A DNA stretch of 64,000 nucleotides, from positions 62,001 through 126,000 of the forward strand of contig JAFQQY010000009.1 in the NCBI GenBank assembly GCA_017410365.1, read 5' to 3'. A model generated the notes under the pieces. That model had not been told where the DNA came from and made no database searches. It saw only the letters and a program-made list of their open reading frames with translations. Shown piece after piece: positions 1 through 7,152 of the stretch; the first letter of the stretch is position 1, and every line of letters begins with the position of its first letter. Position numbers and translations under genes: made by a program. The stretch comes from Prevotella sp. (GTDB taxonomy: Bacteria; Bacteroidota; Bacteroidia; Bacteroidales; Bacteroidaceae).

Positions 1-12
1 ACTTTTAGTAAA

Positions 13-495
13 ATGACGAGAAAGTCAAACAACAAAACGAAGCAAGGCTCAAACAGAAAGCAGGGCGAACCTAAGGTGATTGGTGAAGTGCTGGTAGGCT
101 ACTTCATAAGTAACGAACCACTGGCCGCAGCATGGCGCGACAGGAAAGTGTTCCCGAACACGGAATTGGGAATCGACCTGAAACTGATGACCCGACAACC
201 GGGACGGATGAACGTCGGCGAGTATCGCGACGGCATGATAACGTGCGACGGAGACGGACACTACACCTTCATCGAGAATGCTCATGAGAGGAAGGAAACC
301 GCAAGGCGCTACCCGCACATGTACGTGGGAAAGAGGATTAACGTGATACGCAGAAACGACGGCAGGCTGCACACCACGTTCAACAAGCCTCACTACGACA
401 AGGGCGACACCTTCGGGCTGTTCTGCCGCGAGGCTGCCGAAGAACTGACGGCGGTGGCTGGCCTTGTAGAGAAGAAGCAGATGGCAGAGAAGTGA
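13..495 (+). CDS. Hypothetical protein upstream of the primase cassette
   Basis: A 160-residue soluble protein that I do not recognise. The N-terminal 20 residues are basic and rich in Lys, Asn and Gln. The rest is a mixed alpha/beta sequence with many Arg, Asp and Gly residues and no signal peptide or membrane segment. It is encoded in the same direction as, and 200 bp before, the DUF3987-like gene. The base composition is GC-rich like the next genes, so it probably belongs to the same cassette. The reading frame is clean from the first ATG. No catalytic motif is visible and no function is proposed. Confidence 0.7.
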   Translation: MTRKSNNKTKQGSNRKQGEPKVIGEVLVGYFISNEPLAAAWRDRKVFPNTELGIDLKLMTRQPGRMNVGEYRDGMITCDGDGHYTFIENAHERKETARRYPHMYVGKRINVIRRNDGRLHTTFNKPHYDKGDTFGLFCREAAEELTAVAGLVEKKQMAEK

Positions 496-505
496 TTACG
501 CCACG

Positions 506-658
506 AGCGTTCCAGTTCCAGTTTGTTCCAGTTTCTAAAAACGGGACAGCATACCCGTCTAAAGACACTATAACTTATTGATATATAATTAGTTATATAA
601 CAAAAGGCAACAATAAAACCCTTGAGAAAATAATTGGAACAACTGGAACTGGAACGCT
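506..658. repeat. Inverted repeat of about 23 bp flanking an AT-rich spacer
   Basis: The left arm at 506-529 and the right arm at 636-658 are inverted copies of a GTTCCAGTTCCAG-type sequence, differing by one extra T in the left arm. The GTTCCA unit itself is repeated three times at 509-531. The spacer of about 105 bp is AT-rich and holds a small hairpin (ACGGG/CCCGT) near 541-558. The structure sits just before the DUF3987 and primase genes. Its role is unknown; an operator or replication-type site are both possible. Confidence 0.6.
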
Positions 659-695
659 AAGATTATTATTAATTCATCTAAAAAGCAGAAAATCA

Positions 696-1988
696 ATGAG
701 ATACGACATTTCAAAACCTACCGCCCCTAAGATGCCAAACCTTGGCAGGGGCACAGAATGCATCAAGCTCCTGCTCTCGCAGGTGTCTCGCGACATGCAC
801 GAACCGCTCGTTCCGATGCTCTTTCCCATACTTGGCGCACACATCAGCGGAGCGGAATTTCAGTACCCCGACCTCAGTTGGAAGGAACTCTGCGGCATGA
901 TGGCCAATTTGGTGGCAGATTCGGGCTGCAACAAGGGCCAACTGTCGAATATAGTGGAGGCTATCTGTCGCGACTTCCGCCAGCACGACGAGACAGAACT
1001 GAAGAAACTCGTGGAGTGGCAACGGCAGTATAAGAGCAAGGCCAGCAACAAAGAGAAGCCTGCCCGCCCGGAGGTGGCGTTCTGGTTTCCGCCTGCCGAC
1101 GTAACAAATGCCGCCTTCATCCAAAACGCCATGGCACTCGAAGCCTTGGGCGAACGCACGCAGTACCTGAACATGCCAGAGGTGGAGATGGCCGACAAGA
1201 TGTGTGGCGGGCACAAGCAGGTTACGCAGATGCTCCGAAACATCTACGACCGCCAGCGGGCAGGGGCACTCCGAGCCACTGCCGACGGCATCACGGGCAA
1301 CCCGCTACTGCGTACCAATCTCACGATTTCCAGCACTCCCTTTGCCACGCGCAAGTTCTACAAGAACGAGCTGTTCAACGGCACCTTCGGCCGCATGGTG
1401 TTCTCATACAAGCCTCGCTCAGGACGCGACGGACGCATACCGCGGCAGGGCAAGTATTGCGACGAGTTCTATCAGAAGCTTGACGAGTACATGGTGCGCC
1501 TTGACATCTGCAAAGGCCGTTACATCATACGTCCGCTGAACAAGTTGGCCGACAAGCTGGCTCATGACATGGCCTCGCTGGCCGACCTTGCCGACGACGA
1601 CATCCTGTGGGACATCTCTAAGCGCGCGCTGGTAAGCGGCTGGAAGGCTGGCTGCGTGATGTGGGTGCTCAACAACCAGACGTGGACCAAGTCGATGGGC
1701 GACGTAGTGGAGTGGCTGGTATATCATGACATCTGGAGCAAGATGCAGATTTTTGCCGACATGCTGAGTCAGGATGCCGACCAGTTGAGCGAGAGTCAGC
1801 GCCGCGGCCCGAAGAACATGCTCGACTCCCTGCCTACCACCTTCAACAAAGCACAGCTTGAAGCACTCCGCACCACGCTCGGAAAGAGCCAGGAAGGGAC
1901 AGACGCCCAACTGCGCAAATGGGTGTACCGCAAGTTCATCACTTACAACGAGCAGACGGGGCTTTATGAGAAGAGAAACCTCCCCTAA
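696..1988 (+). CDS. DUF3987-like helicase/primase-associated protein
   Basis: This 430-residue protein resembles the DUF3987 proteins that accompany Bacteroidales primases on mobile or capsule-linked islands. Those are P-loop NTPases. Here the P-loop position appears degenerate: DSGCNKGQ near residues 93-100 instead of GxxxxGK[ST]. The later landmarks of the family remain, including PPADVT near 138 and a TADGITGNPLLR stretch near 203-214. The next gene is a CHC2/Toprim primase, so a split primase plus ATPase pair is likely. The last codons (NLP then TAA) come from a GC-rich palindromic repeat starting near 1976, so the original C-terminus may have been replaced. Family assignment is by pattern only. 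Confidence 0.65.
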   Translation: MRYDISKPTAPKMPNLGRGTECIKLLLSQVSRDMHEPLVPMLFPILGAHISGAEFQYPDLSWKELCGMMANLVADSGCNKGQLSNIVEAICRDFRQHDETELKKLVEWQRQYKSKASNKEKPARPEVAFWFPPADVTNAAFIQNAMALEALGERTQYLNMPEVEMADKMCGGHKQVTQMLRNIYDRQRAGALRATADGITGNPLLRTNLTISSTPFATRKFYKNELFNGTFGRMVFSYKPRSGRDGRIPRQGKYCDEFYQKLDEYMVRLDICKGRYIIRPLNKLADKLAHDMASLADLADDDILWDISKRALVSGWKAGCVMWVLNNQTWTKSMGDVVEWLVYHDIWSKMQIFADMLSQDADQLSESQRRGPKNMLDSLPTTFNKAQLEALRTTLGKSQEGTDAQLRKWVYRKFITYNEQTGLYEKRNLP

Positions 1989-2060
1989 CCCCTCCGAAGG
2001 AGGGGGACTTGGATGAGAGATGAGAGGTTTGGGATGAGAGTTTGCTTGCACTCATAATTC
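1976..2060. repeat. GC-rich palindromic repeat at the DUF3987 gene end
   Basis: A copy of the dispersed palindromic family (CCTCCCCTAACCCCTCCGA followed by GGAGGGGGA) is followed by short ATGAGAG-type repeats. It contains the TAA that ends the preceding gene. Related copies occur near 3120, 4940, 12330, 12500, 18510, 18840 and 36125. Confidence 0.75.
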
Positions 2061-2114
2061 ATAATTCAAAATTCCTAAATCAGGCGTGAGGCCGTCTTCA
2101 CTCCTTCACTCCTA

Positions 2115-2160
2115 AAAATAAAACATTCGTCCTCTAACTTCCCAGCGAAGCGATAACTTC
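2115..2160 (+). repeat. 46-bp direct repeat, copy 1 (primase leader)
   Basis: These 46 bases are identical to 3450-3495. Each copy lies 32-40 bp before a start codon, this one upstream of the primase and the other upstream of the DUF4248 gene. The flanks also resemble each other: short CACTCCT units before, and TTAACT plus a T/A run after. It is a duplicated leader or promoter segment of unknown function. Confidence 0.85.
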
Positions 2161-2198
2161 CTCTAACTCCCATTAACTCCTTTTTTTAAAAAAACAAC

Positions 2199-3167
2199 AT
2201 GGAAAAATACGAACTACAAAAGCTCCGCGACCTGCCTATTGAGGGGGTCGCAGAGCGACTGGGACTCCACGTCTGCCGACATAAAAGCCTGTGTCCGTTT
2301 CATGACGACCGCCACCCGAGCATGTCGTATCACGTAAAGAGAAACACGTTCCGCTGCTTCGTGTGCGGGGCATCGGGCGGCACTATCGACCTCGTGATGC
2401 GCCACCTGAACGTTGGGTTTCTTGAGGCTTGCAGATGGCTGGCGGATGAGCACAATATAATCGTGGACGAGTGGAAACCCTGTGTCAAAGCCGAGCAACA
2501 GAAGCCTTTCGATGCCAGTCGCTACGAGCGTTTCTTCGAGCGTCCGTGGCTGTCGGCAGAGGCACGGCGGTTTCTCTTCGACGAGCGGAGGATAGACGCG
2601 AGAGTGGCTGCGTGGTGCCGTCTGACATCGTGGCGCGACAAGCAGGGCGTCAGTTGGCTGCAGATACCTTACTACGACATGGAGGGCAAGTTGGTTGGGG
2701 TGCAGAACCGCAACATCACAAAAACAAGCAACTCGTCAACTTGTCAACTTGTCAACTCGTCAACTCCTCCCCTTCCCCGCTTCCGCTTCCCCTACGGTTC
2801 CAGATGCAGCATCTACAACCTGCCAGTACTGAAGATGCTCAGGCCGCAAGAACCGCTCTACATCACCGAGGGGTGCAGCGACTGCTGGGCGATGCTCTCG
2901 GCAGGTCGTAAGGCCATCGCCATACCGTCGGCCACGCTGCTGAAGCCAAAGGACGTGGAGATGCTCTCTGCGCTCACCACCCGCCTGTCCACCCCACTCC
3001 ACATGTTTCCCGACCGAGACGAACCGGGCGAACGACTCTTCCTGCAACTGCAGCAGTTGTTGCCTTCTCTGGAGCACCACCAGTTGCCTGCGGGCTGCAA
3101 GGATTTCGGGGAGTGGTGGAAAAAGCCCCCTCCTAACCTCCACCGAAGGGAAGGAGCCCCCTCCTAA
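2199..3167 (+). CDS. DNA primase with CHC2 zinc finger and Toprim domain
   Basis: This is a 322-residue DnaG-like primase that would make RNA primers for DNA replication. The N-terminus carries a CHC2-type zinc finger (CPFHDD near residue 32, CFVCGASGG near 52). A Toprim catalytic core follows, with ITEGCSD near 224 and the acidic DRDEPGE near 273. No helicase or helicase-interaction domain is present, so the neighbouring DUF3987-like protein may supply ATPase activity. Two repeat elements invade the gene. An octamer array at 2730-2763 adds NSSTCQLVNSST between the zinc finger and Toprim parts. A GC-rich palindrome from about 3120 supplies the last dozen codons and the stop. Whether the protein tolerates both is unknown. 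Confidence 0.85.
   Translation: MEKYELQKLRDLPIEGVAERLGLHVCRHKSLCPFHDDRHPSMSYHVKRNTFRCFVCGASGGTIDLVMRHLNVGFLEACRWLADEHNIIVDEWKPCVKAEQQKPFDASRYERFFERPWLSAEARRFLFDERRIDARVAAWCRLTSWRDKQGVSWLQIPYYDMEGKLVGVQNRNITKTSNSSTCQLVNSSTPPLPRFRFPYGSRCSIYNLPVLKMLRPQEPLYITEGCSDCWAMLSAGRKAIAIPSATLLKPKDVEMLSALTTRLSTPLHMFPDRDEPGERLFLQLQQLLPSLEHHQLPAGCKDFGEWWKKPPPNLHRREGAPS
2730..2763 (+). repeat. In-frame octamer array (AACTCGTC/AACTTGTC)
   Basis: Four tandem 8-bp units plus a partial fifth are read in frame within the primase gene as NSSTCQLVNSST. The same array, and the same peptide, recur on the opposite strand inside the DUF5686 gene at about 16474-16512. Intergenic arrays of the same unit are found near 19.9, 20.8 and 40.1 kb. 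Confidence 0.9.
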
Positions 3168-3450
3168 CCTCCCCCTTGGGGGAGGGACTCGAATGCAAAC
3201 TGTGCTCCCTCTTGGAAAGGGGCTGAACAATCCCCTCCTAACCTCCCCTTGCTAAGGGGAGGGAACTTGAAGCCTCTCCCCCGCCCTCTCCTTGGAGAGG
3301 GAGCTTTAAATGGGAATGAGGAATGAGGGATTGGAGAGTTGAAGGATTACTCGCTGAAGCTCATCAACACGTGAAAAATTGAAGACTGTTACCAAAGCAT
3401 ACGTCTTCACTCCTAAGCGAAGCGTCACTCCTACACTCCTACACTCCTTA
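3120..3450. repeat. Composite repeat region between primase and DUF4248 gene
   Basis: Most of the gap of about 360 bp after the primase is repeat. There are two or three copies of the palindrome CTCCCCCTTGGGGGAG-like, then GAATGAGG and GATTGAAG-type octamers, then a GAAGACTGTTACCAAAGC segment, then ACTCCTAC octamers. It is the reverse orientation of the composite elements at 4.6-5.0 and 12.1-12.5 kb. No gene is seen in it. Confidence 0.8.
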
Positions 3451-3495
3451 AAATAAAACATTCGTCCTCTAACTTCCCAGCGAAGCGATAACTTC
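3450..3495 (+). repeat. 46-bp direct repeat, copy 2 (DUF4248 leader)
   Basis: Identical to 2115-2160. It ends 33 bp before the DUF4248 start codon. After the repeat the two copies diverge slightly but keep a CTAACT/TTAACT pattern and a T-rich stretch. Confidence 0.85.
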
Positions 3496-3528
3496 TTCTA
3501 ACTACATTTAACTACATTTTTAAAATTT

Positions 3529-3750
3529 ATGCCCCAAGATTTCAAGATTCGCGCATACACCAAGAAGGAACTTGCGCTCATGTACTTCCCGTACAGCAGC
3601 CCGCGCGTGGCTGAAAACCACCTCATGGCGTGGATAAAACGATGCCAGCCGATAAAGCAACAGCTGATGGACACCGGCTACCAGAACACCAGCAAGGGCT
3701 TTACGCCACGGCAAGTGAAAATAATAGTTGAACACCTGGGCGAACCATGA
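3529..3750 (+). CDS. DUF4248 domain-containing protein
   Basis: A 73-residue protein matching the small DUF4248 family of Bacteroidales. The sequence shows the usual features: an RAYTKKELA start, a YFPYSSPRVAENHL stretch, and a C-terminal helix KGFTPRQVKIIVEHLG. In other genomes the family sits beside an HU-like protein, smalltalk and a VirE-type or DUF3987-type primase, as it does here. The fold looks like a small helical DNA-binding or adaptor protein, but no function has been established that I know of. The start follows the 46-bp leader repeat and an A/T-rich stretch. Confidence 0.85.
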   Translation: MPQDFKIRAYTKKELALMYFPYSSPRVAENHLMAWIKRCQPIKQQLMDTGYQNTSKGFTPRQVKIIVEHLGEP

Positions 3751-3820
3751 CGTAGGCACGAAATGTGCCGCCATCGCACGCCATCGACCATCATCGCCCA
3801 ACCGCCCTCGGCAGATGTAG

Positions 3821-3828
3821 TATCTTTG
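3821..3828 (+). promoter_or_regulatory. -7 promoter element (TATCTTTG) for the HU-like gene
   Basis: This is a perfect TAnnTTTG match. It would start transcription near 3834 and give a leader of about 150 nt. The leader contains complementary GAACCG and CGGTTC segments (about 3858 and 3902), so it may fold. Confidence 0.55.
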
Positions 3829-3983
3829 CATCGTAACACTAAGGCGCCGAGAGAAAGAACCGCCCAAACAGCATCGAAGAACGGCGCAATCGTACTGATT
3901 GGACGGTTCTCACAAGCGGGAAGCAGCCACCCGAAGCAGTTGGCCGCAACAAACCATCAAACGCCAAAAAACAAAAGAATACT

Positions 3984-4433
3984 ATGGCAAAGATTTTTTA
4001 TGAACTGAGAAAAAACACCAACCAGAAGTCTACCACCTTCGGCAAGTTCTACGCCCACTCCAAGAGCGTGGAGACGCTGAACACGCGCAAGATAGCCAGC
4101 CACATAGCGGGCCACGGCAGCGTCTACACCACCGACGTGGTGCTCGGAGTGCTGGAGAAGTTCCGCTCGTGTCTCATCGAGATGCTGCTCGAGTCAAAGC
4201 GCGTAAAGATAGACGGTCTGGGCACGTTCTACGCCACCATCGAGAACAACGGTCCTACCGAAAGCGAAGAGGAGTTCAGCGTAACCTCATGTCTTAAGGG
4301 ATTGCACATCCGTTTCATGCCGGAGCAGGAGCAGGAGATGAACATCTCAAGCCGCGAGTTTCTGAAGAAGGCGGAGTTCGTGAACGTCAAGACGCTGACC
4401 ACCAACAAGGAAGAGGAACAAACTGGAGAGTAA
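3984..4433 (+). CDS. HU-like DNA-binding protein (HU_rel type)
   Basis: A 149-residue histone-like protein of the divergent HU-related family typical of Bacteroidales. The core (residues 1-115) has the HU layout of helices followed by a beta arm: VDGLG-type turn VKIDGLGTFYATIENN near 73-88 and GLHIRFMP near 109. The acidic tail (KEEEQTGE) is longer than in canonical HU. It should bind or bend DNA in the cytoplasm. The stop codon is 3 nt before the smalltalk start, so the two are co-transcribed. The position after DUF4248 is the conserved cassette order. Confidence 0.85.
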   Translation: MAKIFYELRKNTNQKSTTFGKFYAHSKSVETLNTRKIASHIAGHGSVYTTDVVLGVLEKFRSCLIEMLLESKRVKIDGLGTFYATIENNGPTESEEEFSVTSCLKGLHIRFMPEQEQEMNISSREFLKKAEFVNVKTLTTNKEEEQTGE

Positions 4434-4436
4434 TCT

Positions 4437-4553
4437 ATGGACAAAAAGCGTATTATCGAGCTCGTGGTGAAGATGATAGTAGCCGCGCTCACAGCCTTCC
4501 TGACCGCCATCACCACTACCAGTTGCATGGGGCATGGACCGATTAATTTATAA
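4437..4553 (+). CDS. Smalltalk protein (38 residues)
   Basis: A tiny ORF starts 3 nt after the HU-like gene. It begins MDKKRIIELV and has one hydrophobic stretch rich in Ala, Leu and Thr ending in TTTSC. This matches the smalltalk family, named for its tiny size, which almost always follows the HU-like gene in this cassette. The hydrophobic segment followed by Cys looks like a short membrane anchor or lipobox. In most copies of the cassette an N-acetylmuramoyl-L-alanine amidase comes next. Here repeats follow instead, so the amidase is missing. Function unknown. Confidence 0.85.
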   Translation: MDKKRIIELVVKMIVAALTAFLTAITTTSCMGHGPINL

Positions 4554-4609
4554 CCTTCTGCCTCACCCTTGCCTTGCAATTCTCGTGCAGTCTCTTTGAT
4601 AGCCGGGAT

Positions 4610-5010
4610 TGGGGCAGGGGGATTTTTCTTGGGAGTGTAGGAGTATGCTTGTTTTTTAAGGAGTGTAGGAGTGAAGGAGTGTAGGAGTGTAGACGTATGC
4701 TTGTTTTTTAGGAGTGAAGGAGTGAAGGAGTGTAGGAGTGTAGACGTATGCTTTGGTAACGGTCTTCAATTTTTCAATTCTTCAATCCTTCATTTTTTTT
4801 TAAGGAGTTCAGGAGTTCAGGAGTTCAGACGTATGCTTGTTTTTTAAGGAGTGTAGGGGCCTCACTCCAAACACCTCACTCTTTTCCATCCCCCTCTACC
4901 TCCCCCTTTCCAAGAGGGAGCACAGTTTGCATTCGAATCCCTCCCCCAAGGGGGAGGTTAGGTGGGGGCCCCCTCTCCAAGGAGAGGGCGGGGGGAGAGG
5001 CCTTCAATCC
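4610..5010. repeat. Composite octamer/palindrome repeat region
   Basis: This gap of about 450 bp has no gene. In order it holds AGGAGTGT/AGGAGTGA octamers in several blocks separated by ACGTATGCTTGTTTTTTA spacers, a TTCAATTTTTCAATTCTTCA block, and GC-rich palindromes. Bases 4874-4936 are identical to 12250-12312. Its right end supplies the stop codon of the Lrp-type regulator on the minus strand. Confidence 0.85.
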
Positions 5011-5474
5011 TTCCTCGGAAATACCACCAGTTGCTTCTTGATAATCTGACGGAAAGAAAGGATAATCTTGGAGTAAGAAAGACCTATGGGGTTCAGCTTC
5101 TCGTGAATGACGCTAAGCAGATGGTCGTTGTTGCGGGCATGCACCTTGATGAAAAAATCAAAGGGTTCGTTGGTACAATGGCATTCCACCACCTCCGGTA
5201 TCTCGCCTAAAGCCGCTACCGCCTTGTCGAACGAGGTGCCATCCTTGAGAGACATACCTACATAGGCGCATGTCTCGTAGCCTATCTTTGCAGGGTCTAT
5301 CTTATACTCCGTACCCTGCAACACACCCATTGCGCTAAGGCGCGATACGCGCTGGTGGATGGCCGTGCCCGACACTCCGCAAGCCCGCGCCACTTCAAGG
5401 AACGGCACACGGGCATTTTCCGACAACATGCGGAGGATTATCTCATCCATTTCATCCAATTGATTGTACTCCAT
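5004..5474 (-). CDS. Lrp/AsnC family transcriptional regulator
   Basis: A 156-residue feast/famine regulator. The N-terminal winged helix-turn-helix (DEIILRMLSENAR to AIHQRVSRLSAMGV, residues 9-48) is followed by the effector-binding RAM domain (YVGMSLKD to the C-terminus). I chose the ATG at 5474, because the upstream in-frame ATG only adds a basic stub. It lies about 110 bp downstream of the DapL-like gene on the same strand, which suggests it may control amino-acid metabolism there. The final codons PRKD and the TGA come from a GGATTGAAGG repeat at the edge of the composite repeat. Confidence 0.9.
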   Translation of the reverse strand: MEYNQLDEMDEIILRMLSENARVPFLEVARACGVSGTAIHQRVSRLSAMGVLQGTEYKIDPAKIGYETCAYVGMSLKDGTSFDKAVAALGEIPEVVECHCTNEPFDFFIKVHARNNDHLLSVIHEKLNPIGLSYSKIILSFRQIIKKQLVVFPRKD

Positions 5475-5582
5475 AAGCCTTTTTTTTCTCGGCAAAAATA
5501 ATAATATTTTTTCAGCAACGCATCTCCGCGATTTGAATATAATTTCAGAAAAGTGCGTTTTTTTAATCTAAATCATCCATGC

Positions 5583-6809
5583 TTACAGCCACTTGCTGAG
5601 TCGCGCCACCGCCTCCTCGCAATTGCTACGGCTGGCAAAAGCACTCAGGCGCACGTAGCCCTCGCCACTGGGCCCGAAGGCGATGCCGGGGGTACAGGCC
5701 ACGTGGGCACCGTAGAGCATCATGCGGAAATACTCCCAGGCAGTATGCTGATGAGGAACGCGGAGCCAAAGATACGGCACGTGCTCGCCACCATAGAAAC
5801 GGATGGCGGTGGACGACAGCTCACGGCGCATCATCATTACGTTCTTCATATAATAGTCGATGGCGTTGCGCACCTCAGCCTTGCCCTCGGGCGTGTAGAT
5901 GGCGGCAGCAGCACACTGGGTGATGTAGGAAACGCCGTTGAAGCGGATGCGCTGGCGGTAGCTCCACAGAGAGTTCATGGAGATGCTACGGCCGTCGAGC
6001 GTCTGCACCTGCAGCTCGTGGGGTATGACCGTGTAGCCGCAGCGAAGACCTGTAAAACCTGCCGTGCGAGAAAAGCTTCTCAATTCTATGGCCACCTTCT
6101 TGGCTCCGCGTATCTCGTAGATGGAGTGAGGTATGCCGGGCGACTGGATATATGCCTCGTAGGTGGCGTCGAAAAGAATGAGCGTGTTGTTTTTCAGGGC
6201 ATAGTCAACCCATTTATTCAAACTTGATTTGCTGAAGACCATGCCCGTGGGATTATTGGGCGAACAAAGATATACAACATCAACAGGACGGTCGGGCGGC
6301 TGAGGAACAAAACCGTTTGATTCCATGCATTCCAGATAGTTGACGTTGCTCCAATGGCCTCCGCGAAAGACGCCTGCCCTGCCAGAAACCACGTTGCTCT
6401 CTACATAGATGGGATAGATGGGGTCTGCCACGCCCACAGCATTGTCCGTGCCCAGAATCTCTCCGATATTGCCCAGCTCGCTCTTGATGCCATCGTTGAC
6501 GAATATCTCTTCGGGCGTCAGGTGTATGCCGCGGGGTTTGAAGTCGTTCTTGATAATGGCTTCGCGCAGGAAGCCGTAGCCTTGTTCAGGTCCATAGCCG
6601 CGGAATGTTTCGGCTTGCGCCATTTCATCTACCGCCCGCCGCATGCTCTCAGCCACATGAGTGCCCAACGAGTGGGTTACATCGTTGACGCTCAGGTCGA
6701 TAAGATTGCCCGACGGACGAATGACCTTGAACTTCTCCACTTCTCCTCGGATGCTCGCAAACATATTTTCTTGCGGCAGTTCCAGAAAATTTTCATTTAC
6801 CAATGCCAT
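5583..6809 (-). CDS. dapL: LL-diaminopimelate aminotransferase-like protein, PLP Lys replaced
   Basis: A 408-residue class I/II PLP aminotransferase of the LL-diaminopimelate type, which in lysine and peptidoglycan synthesis converts tetrahydrodipicolinate to LL-DAP. Family landmarks are present: ETFRGYGPEQGY (about 68-79), CSPNNPTG, FDATYEAYI, GFTGLRCGY and a C-terminal GEGYVRLSAF. The Schiff-base lysine motif, normally SFSK, reads SFSR, with Arg248 encoded by CGC at 6066-6068 on the minus strand. This should abolish normal catalysis unless it is a sequence error. The start at 6809 gives family length; a longer frame upstream reads through the promoter. The sequence also departs from typical DapL in LSVNDVTHSLG near residue 38. 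Confidence 0.8.
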   Translation of the reverse strand: MALVNENFLELPQENMFASIRGEVEKFKVIRPSGNLIDLSVNDVTHSLGTHVAESMRRAVDEMAQAETFRGYGPEQGYGFLREAIIKNDFKPRGIHLTPEEIFVNDGIKSELGNIGEILGTDNAVGVADPIYPIYVESNVVSGRAGVFRGGHWSNVNYLECMESNGFVPQPPDRPVDVVYLCSPNNPTGMVFSKSSLNKWVDYALKNNTLILFDATYEAYIQSPGIPHSIYEIRGAKKVAIELRSFSRTAGFTGLRCGYTVIPHELQVQTLDGRSISMNSLWSYRQRIRFNGVSYITQCAAAAIYTPEGKAEVRNAIDYYMKNVMMMRRELSSTAIRFYGGEHVPYLWLRVPHQHTAWEYFRMMLYGAHVACTPGIAFGPSGEGYVRLSAFASRSNCEEAVARLSKWL

Positions 6810-6846
6810 GGAGGGTTGTTGAATTGTTCTTGTGTTTAAAATGTTG

Positions 6847-6854
6847 CAAAAATA
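6847..6854 (-). promoter_or_regulatory. -7 promoter element for the dapL-like gene
   Basis: The minus strand reads TATTTTTG, a TAnnTTTG match 38 bp before the chosen ATG. It supports the start at 6809. Confidence 0.5.
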
Positions 6855-7057
6855 CAGAAAATCTTGGAAAAGACAGCGCTTGGCGACTCTGTTTTGCCAA
6901 GAAAAAAAACGAGGTTGTTTGAAACTGAAACCAAAAAACAAGTCAGCAGATTGCAATCTGAATCTGATGCACGCCAAATAAGTTGGAATCTGAAACATCC
7001 GCTATCCCGACTCCGCAAAACAAGTCTGTCTGCATCCTCTGTTTGCATCGCAAGACT

Positions 7058-7065
7058 TATCTTTG
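7058..7065 (+). promoter_or_regulatory. -7 promoter element for glmS
   Basis: TATCTTTG lies 87 bp before the glmS ATG. The leader of about 80 nt shows no glmS ribozyme-like features that I can recognise. Confidence 0.5.
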
Positions 7066-7152
7066 CAGCAGCAAAGCAAGACGCTCATCGGATTAGCTGA
7101 AGCGTTTCGTTTAACAATCATATTATCAGTTAAAGAACAATCTGAAAAAATT

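Noticed and set aside
2730..2763. Tandem repeats that could suggest a CRISPR array
   Set aside because: The 8-bp units are degenerate and contiguous, without unique spacers, and no cas genes are nearby.
3763..4008. Plus-strand open frame of 81 codons between the DUF4248 and HU-like genes
   Set aside because: It crosses the HU promoter and start in another frame and has no domain.
5553..6227. Plus-strand open frame opposite the dapL-like gene
   Set aside because: Shadow frame; the minus strand has intact aminotransferase motifs.
7066..7152. Possible glmS ribozyme or riboswitch in the leader
   Set aside because: The leader is about 80 nt and shows no recognisable ribozyme core; Bacteroidetes are not known to use it.
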